From Candidatus Woesearchaeota archaeon (GTDB lineage: Archaea; Nanobdellota; Nanobdellia; Woesearchaeales; UBA11576): DNA of 7,039 bases. Location: the NCBI GenBank assembly GCA_030591125.1, contig JAUVBP010000061.1, positions 1-7,039 of the forward strand, read 5' to 3'. The stretch's first letter is position 1. Each line of letters begins with the position of its first letter. A model generated the notes under the pieces. The model was not told the origin of the DNA. It ran no database searches and was given only the letters and a program-made list of their open reading frames with translations. Position numbers and translations under genes: made by a program. This document shows, piece by piece, positions 5,168-7,039 of the stretch.

Positions 5168-5197
5168 TGGATTAAAAAAAAGTGGATTAAAAAAAAG
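5168..5197 (-). terminator. Duplicated T8 terminator of the DsbA-like gene
   Basis: Two adjacent exact copies of tggattaaaaaaaag (5168-5182 and 5183-5197) give two T8 tracts on the minus strand, followed by the end of the convergent gene. A further T5 tract (5204-5208) comes first after the stop at 5220. Tandem oligo-T tracts are typical archaeal terminators. The exact duplication doubles the signal. Confidence 0.65.
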
Positions 5198-5219
5198 AAT
5201 TAGAAAAAGATTCTGCGGA

Positions 5220-5951
5220 TCATTCCGCAAGTGCCGCGTCTATAGCCTGCTGGAATACAGAGAAAGGCTGTGCTCCAGTCACGAGCTGTCCATTGATGAT
5301 GAACCCCGGAGTTCCGCGGATACCTACAGCCTGTCCGTCCCGCATATCCTTTGCGACTTCGTCAGCCATATCACCGTTGTCTAGGCAGTCATCGAACTTG
5401 TTGGAGTTAAGGCCTAAGTCTCGAGCATATTCCTTGAATGTAGCGACACCACTACCCAGGCCTTCTTCAAAGAGCTTGTCGTGCATCTCCCAATAATTTC
5501 CTTGTTCTCCTGCGCATTCTGCAGCTTCCGCAGCCTTCTGCGCATGAGCATGGAATCCTAGCGGGAAATCCCTGAATACTATCTTGACCTTTCCTGTATC
5601 GATATACTCTTTCTTGATCTGTGCATACGCCTGATTGTAGAACCTTGTACAGAATGGGCATTCGAACTCGCTCCATTCTACTATTGTGACCGGCGCATCT
5701 TCATCACCTTTCACAGTATCATCATCCAGCAGGACTTCCATATCAACATCCTGCTTATCTGCTGCAGGCGCGCTTGGCTGGGGAGCTGCCGGAGCAGGCT
5801 CTTTTTCCTCTTCTGCAGTCGCAGCACCCGTACATGTGCCAAATCCTCCTGTATATAGGGAGACCAATAAGAGCACGGCTAACACGACAGATATGCCTTT
5901 CCAAAGGCTTAGTTTTGTTATCGTCAAATTGTCTTCTTTATGTTTAGACAT
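5220..5951 (-). CDS. Membrane-anchored DsbA-like thiol:disulfide oxidoreductase
   Basis: This is a 243-residue protein. A hydrophobic helix (about 18-34) anchors it, followed by an Ala/Pro/Glu-rich linker (43-70) and a thioredoxin-fold domain with a helical insertion (about 74-243), the layout of the DsbA/BdbD (Thioredoxin_4) group. The active site is ECPFC (C98, C101) and the cis-proline loop is RGTPGF (P215). A second cysteine pair, C146 and C189, lies in the helical part and may form a structural disulfide. The catalytic domain should act outside the cytoplasm, introducing or rearranging disulfides in secreted proteins such as the Cys-bearing lipoproteins nearby. C40 after the helix lacks a good lipobox (GTC), so I favour a transmembrane anchor. 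A ribosome site, gaggtgg, lies 5 bases before the ATG. The gene is divergent from the HxlR regulator. Confidence 0.92.
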   Translation of the reverse strand: MSKHKEDNLTITKLSLWKGISVVLAVLLLVSLYTGGFGTCTGAATAEEEKEPAPAAPQPSAPAADKQDVDMEVLLDDDTVKGDEDAPVTIVEWSEFECPFCTRFYNQAYAQIKKEYIDTGKVKIVFRDFPLGFHAHAQKAAEAAECAGEQGNYWEMHDKLFEEGLGSGVATFKEYARDLGLNSNKFDDCLDNGDMADEVAKDMRDGQAVGIRGTPGFIINGQLVTGAQPFSVFQQAIDAALAE

Positions 5952-5972
5952 AGTACCACCTCAAAATCTTGA

Positions 5973-5988
5973 TATGTTGCGCAATATA
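5973..5988. promoter_or_regulatory. Near-perfect palindrome in the DsbA-like gene's leader
   Basis: The sequence tatgttgcgcaatata is a 16-bp inverted repeat around the perfect core ttgcgcaa, with one mismatched pair (G5976/T5985). It lies 22-37 bases upstream of the DsbA-like ATG, before its ribosome site. It could be an operator for a dimeric protein or a weak leader hairpin. Confidence 0.45.
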
Positions 5989-6008
5989 CAGAATATTATT
6001 AAAACCAT

Positions 6009-6034
6009 AGTATAAAAAAGATACTTATTTATAC
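6009..6034. promoter_or_regulatory. Divergent promoter with overlapping inverted repeats, probable HxlR operator
   Basis: The arms gtataaa (6010-6016) and tttatac (6028-6034) are a perfect 7-bp inverted repeat, and each arm reads as a TATA box: left on the plus strand for the regulator, right on the minus strand for the DsbA-like gene. Overlapping them is agtat-N7-atact (6009-6025), a 17-bp inverted repeat of the size bound by dimeric HxlR/MarR-type winged-helix proteins. From the right arm, minus transcription would begin near 6004 and give a leader of about 50 bases. One dimer bound here could repress both genes; this is inferred from layout. Confidence 0.6.
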
Positions 6035-6415
6035 ATGATTACCATTCCAGCCCAAATGAACAAAGACTGTACTGTTTACAAGACTGCAGATTTCATAGGT
6101 AAGAAGTGGACAATACCCTTGCTTCTCGAGCTGTACAAAGGAGAAGACCACTCAAAGAGATACTCAGAGCTGAAAAGGGATCTGCCGAAGATAACACCCA
6201 AGATCCTTTCAACCAGGCTGAAAGAACTGGTGAAAGAAGGGATGATATCAAAAAAAGTAAATTCAACAACATTCCCTCCAAGATGTGACTATTCTCTGAC
6301 AAAGAGCGGAAAAGAATTCATATCGGTGATACAAGGGATGAAGACATGGTCGCTGAAGTGGAAAGACCCTAACAAGATATGCAAGAGCACCAAGTGTTTT
6401 GAGTGCAGGCTCTAG
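6035..6415 (+). CDS. HxlR-family winged-helix transcriptional regulator, probably thiol-responsive
   Basis: This is a 126-residue DNA-binding repressor. The HxlR pattern is clear: C12 followed by TADFIGKKWTIPLLLELYKG, then RYSELKRDLPKITPKILSTR as the recognition-helix region (42-61), and the wing KKVNSTTFPPRCDYSLTKSG (73-92). In thiol-sensing members such as YodB, HypR and QorR, a cysteine at the position of C12 is the redox switch. C84 and a C-terminal cluster, CKSTKCFEC (C116, C121, C124), add further candidates for disulfides or a metal site. It probably controls the divergent DsbA-like gene and its own operon with glutaredoxin and thioredoxin reductase. The start could instead be the ATG at 6056 (residue 8), 26 bases after the ttatttatac box (6025-6034). 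The first ATG lies only about 21 bases from its nearest box. Confidence 0.9.
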   Translation: MITIPAQMNKDCTVYKTADFIGKKWTIPLLLELYKGEDHSKRYSELKRDLPKITPKILSTRLKELVKEGMISKKVNSTTFPPRCDYSLTKSGKEFISVIQGMKTWSLKWKDPNKICKSTKCFECRL

Positions 6416-6467
6416 ATTGCTTCGACCCACATAAGAATCAAGTGATACCAAAAGGAGGAGGATTGAA

Positions 6468-6713
6468 ATGGCTGACGTGAAAGTATACTCGACATCAACA
6501 TGTCCTTGGTGTACAAGACTCAAGGCATATCTGAAAGAGAAAGGGGTAGAGTTCGAGAATATCGATGTCTCTACCGATCAGGAAGCTGCCCAGAAGATGA
6601 TTGAAAAATCAGGACAGATGGGTGTGCCTCAGACAGAGATCAACGGAAAGATGATAATAGGGTTTGACAAGGACGCAATCGACGCAGAGCTTGCCAAGCT
6701 CAGATCAGATTAG
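6468..6713 (+). CDS. Small glutaredoxin-like thiol reductase with CPWC
   Basis: This is an 81-residue cytoplasmic protein, a single thioredoxin fold of minimal glutaredoxin/NrdH size and most like the YruB-type group. The active site is STCPWC (C12, C15), the cis-proline loop is GVPQT (P54), and the Gly-containing IIGFD (63-67) ends the sheet. Proteins of this group reduce disulfides and usually take electrons from thioredoxin reductase, which is encoded 23 bases downstream, so the two probably form a reductase-substrate pair. A strong ribosome site, aaggaggagg, lies 6 bases before the ATG. The gene starts 52 bases after the regulator's stop with no clear TATA box between, so co-transcription with the regulator is likely. 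Confidence 0.92.
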   Translation: MADVKVYSTSTCPWCTRLKAYLKEKGVEFENIDVSTDQEAAQKMIEKSGQMGVPQTEINGKMIIGFDKDAIDAELAKLRSD

Positions 6714-6736
6714 GGAAAAATGCCAGTAAGGATTGG

Positions 6737-7039
6737 ATGATAAAGATGCATGACACGATAATAATAGGAGCAGGTATCGCAGGGCTCACTGCTGCCATGT
6801 ACGCTGCAAGGAAGAAGATGGATTTCGAGATACTCTCTTCAGAGTTCGGGGGCCAGTTCATGGTGAGTGGCGAGGTGCTGAATTATCCTGGAATTGTCAA
6901 GACTACAGGTGTGGAATTCAGCATGCTGATGGAAGAACAGATGAAATTCAACAATGTCGATGTCAAGACAGAGACTGTGACATCGATCGAGAAGATGGGT
7001 GAAGATTTCAAGGTCAAGACCGACAAGGCAGAATATGAC
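6737..7039 (+). CDS. trxB: Thioredoxin reductase, N-terminal part cut by the window edge
   Basis: Only 101 residues are visible and the frame is open at the end. The FAD-binding Rossmann motif is IIIGAGIAGLTAAMYAARK (8-26; GxGxxG). The FGGQF segment and the NYPG motif about 12 residues later are hallmarks of the TrxB family, where they contact the flavin. The CxxC redox centre and NAD(P)H domain would lie beyond the window. The enzyme reduces thioredoxin or glutaredoxin-like proteins with NAD(P)H in the cytoplasm, and the CPWC protein immediately upstream is the obvious partner. The start at 6737 is preceded by taagga with a 5-base spacer. The in-frame ATG at 6746 is an alternative start, three codons later. 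Confidence 0.93.
   Translation, partial: MIKMHDTIIIGAGIAGLTAAMYAARKKMDFEILSSEFGGQFMVSGEVLNYPGIVKTTGVEFSMLMEEQMKFNNVDVKTETVTSIEKMGEDFKVKTDKAEYD

Noticed and set aside
5832..5834. C40 of the DsbA-like protein as a lipidation site
   Set aside because: The residues before it (GFGT) do not fit a lipobox, which needs Gly or Ala just before the Cys, so a transmembrane anchor is preferred.

Overview
The window looks archaeal. Several genes have a TATA-like box about 26-28 bases before the start codon with no leader. Others have a strong GGTGATC/GAGGTG-type ribosome binding site matching the archaeal 16S 3' end. Transcription appears to end at T-rich tracts, and the DNA glycosylase is of the archaeal Ogg2 type. 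Lipoproteins with Pro/Glu-rich stalks, a Cys-rich CGNGxCDxxE motif and a small anchored OB-fold protein resemble what is seen in DPANN archaea such as Woesearchaeota. That lineage call is inference, not a demonstrated match.

Left part (1-2626): a HAD phosphatase fused to a Nudix hydrolase (11-1159, +) converges on a lipoprotein gene (1444-2019, -). Between them lies an unexplained element, 1187-1389. It is closed by a perfect 12-bp inverted repeat and contains a second, nested 15-bp repeat with one mismatch. It is either a structured RNA or a small mobile element. Upstream of the lipoprotein are a compact array of bulged hairpins (array A, 2071-2154) and a small membrane-anchored OB-fold gene (2288-2626, -).

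Middle (2627-4813): a second array of the same hairpin family (array B, 2794-2873) precedes a leaderless gene for a large Cys-rich lipoprotein (2921-4021, +). An 8-oxoguanine DNA glycosylase gene (4037-4660, -) converges on it.

Right part (4779-7039): a thiol-disulfide cluster. It holds a thioredoxin-fold lipoprotein with CGHC (4814-5155, +), a membrane-anchored DsbA-like oxidoreductase with CPFC (5220-5951, -), a divergent HxlR-family regulator with a conserved N-terminal Cys (6035-6415, +), a small glutaredoxin-like protein with CPWC (6468-6713, +) and the start of a thioredoxin reductase (6737 to the window edge, +). The likely logic is an extracytoplasmic disulfide-forming arm (DsbA-like protein and lipoprotein) and a cytoplasmic reducing arm (thioredoxin reductase and glutaredoxin). 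A redox-responsive HxlR repressor at the shared divergent promoter, which carries overlapping inverted repeats, may coordinate them.

The most unusual item is the hairpin family in arrays A and B. Every unit has a 4-bp basal stem, a single bulged base, and a 7-9-bp upper stem beginning CAAA and ending TTTG. The rest of the upper stem varies with compensatory changes, and the loop is 3 or 5 bases.
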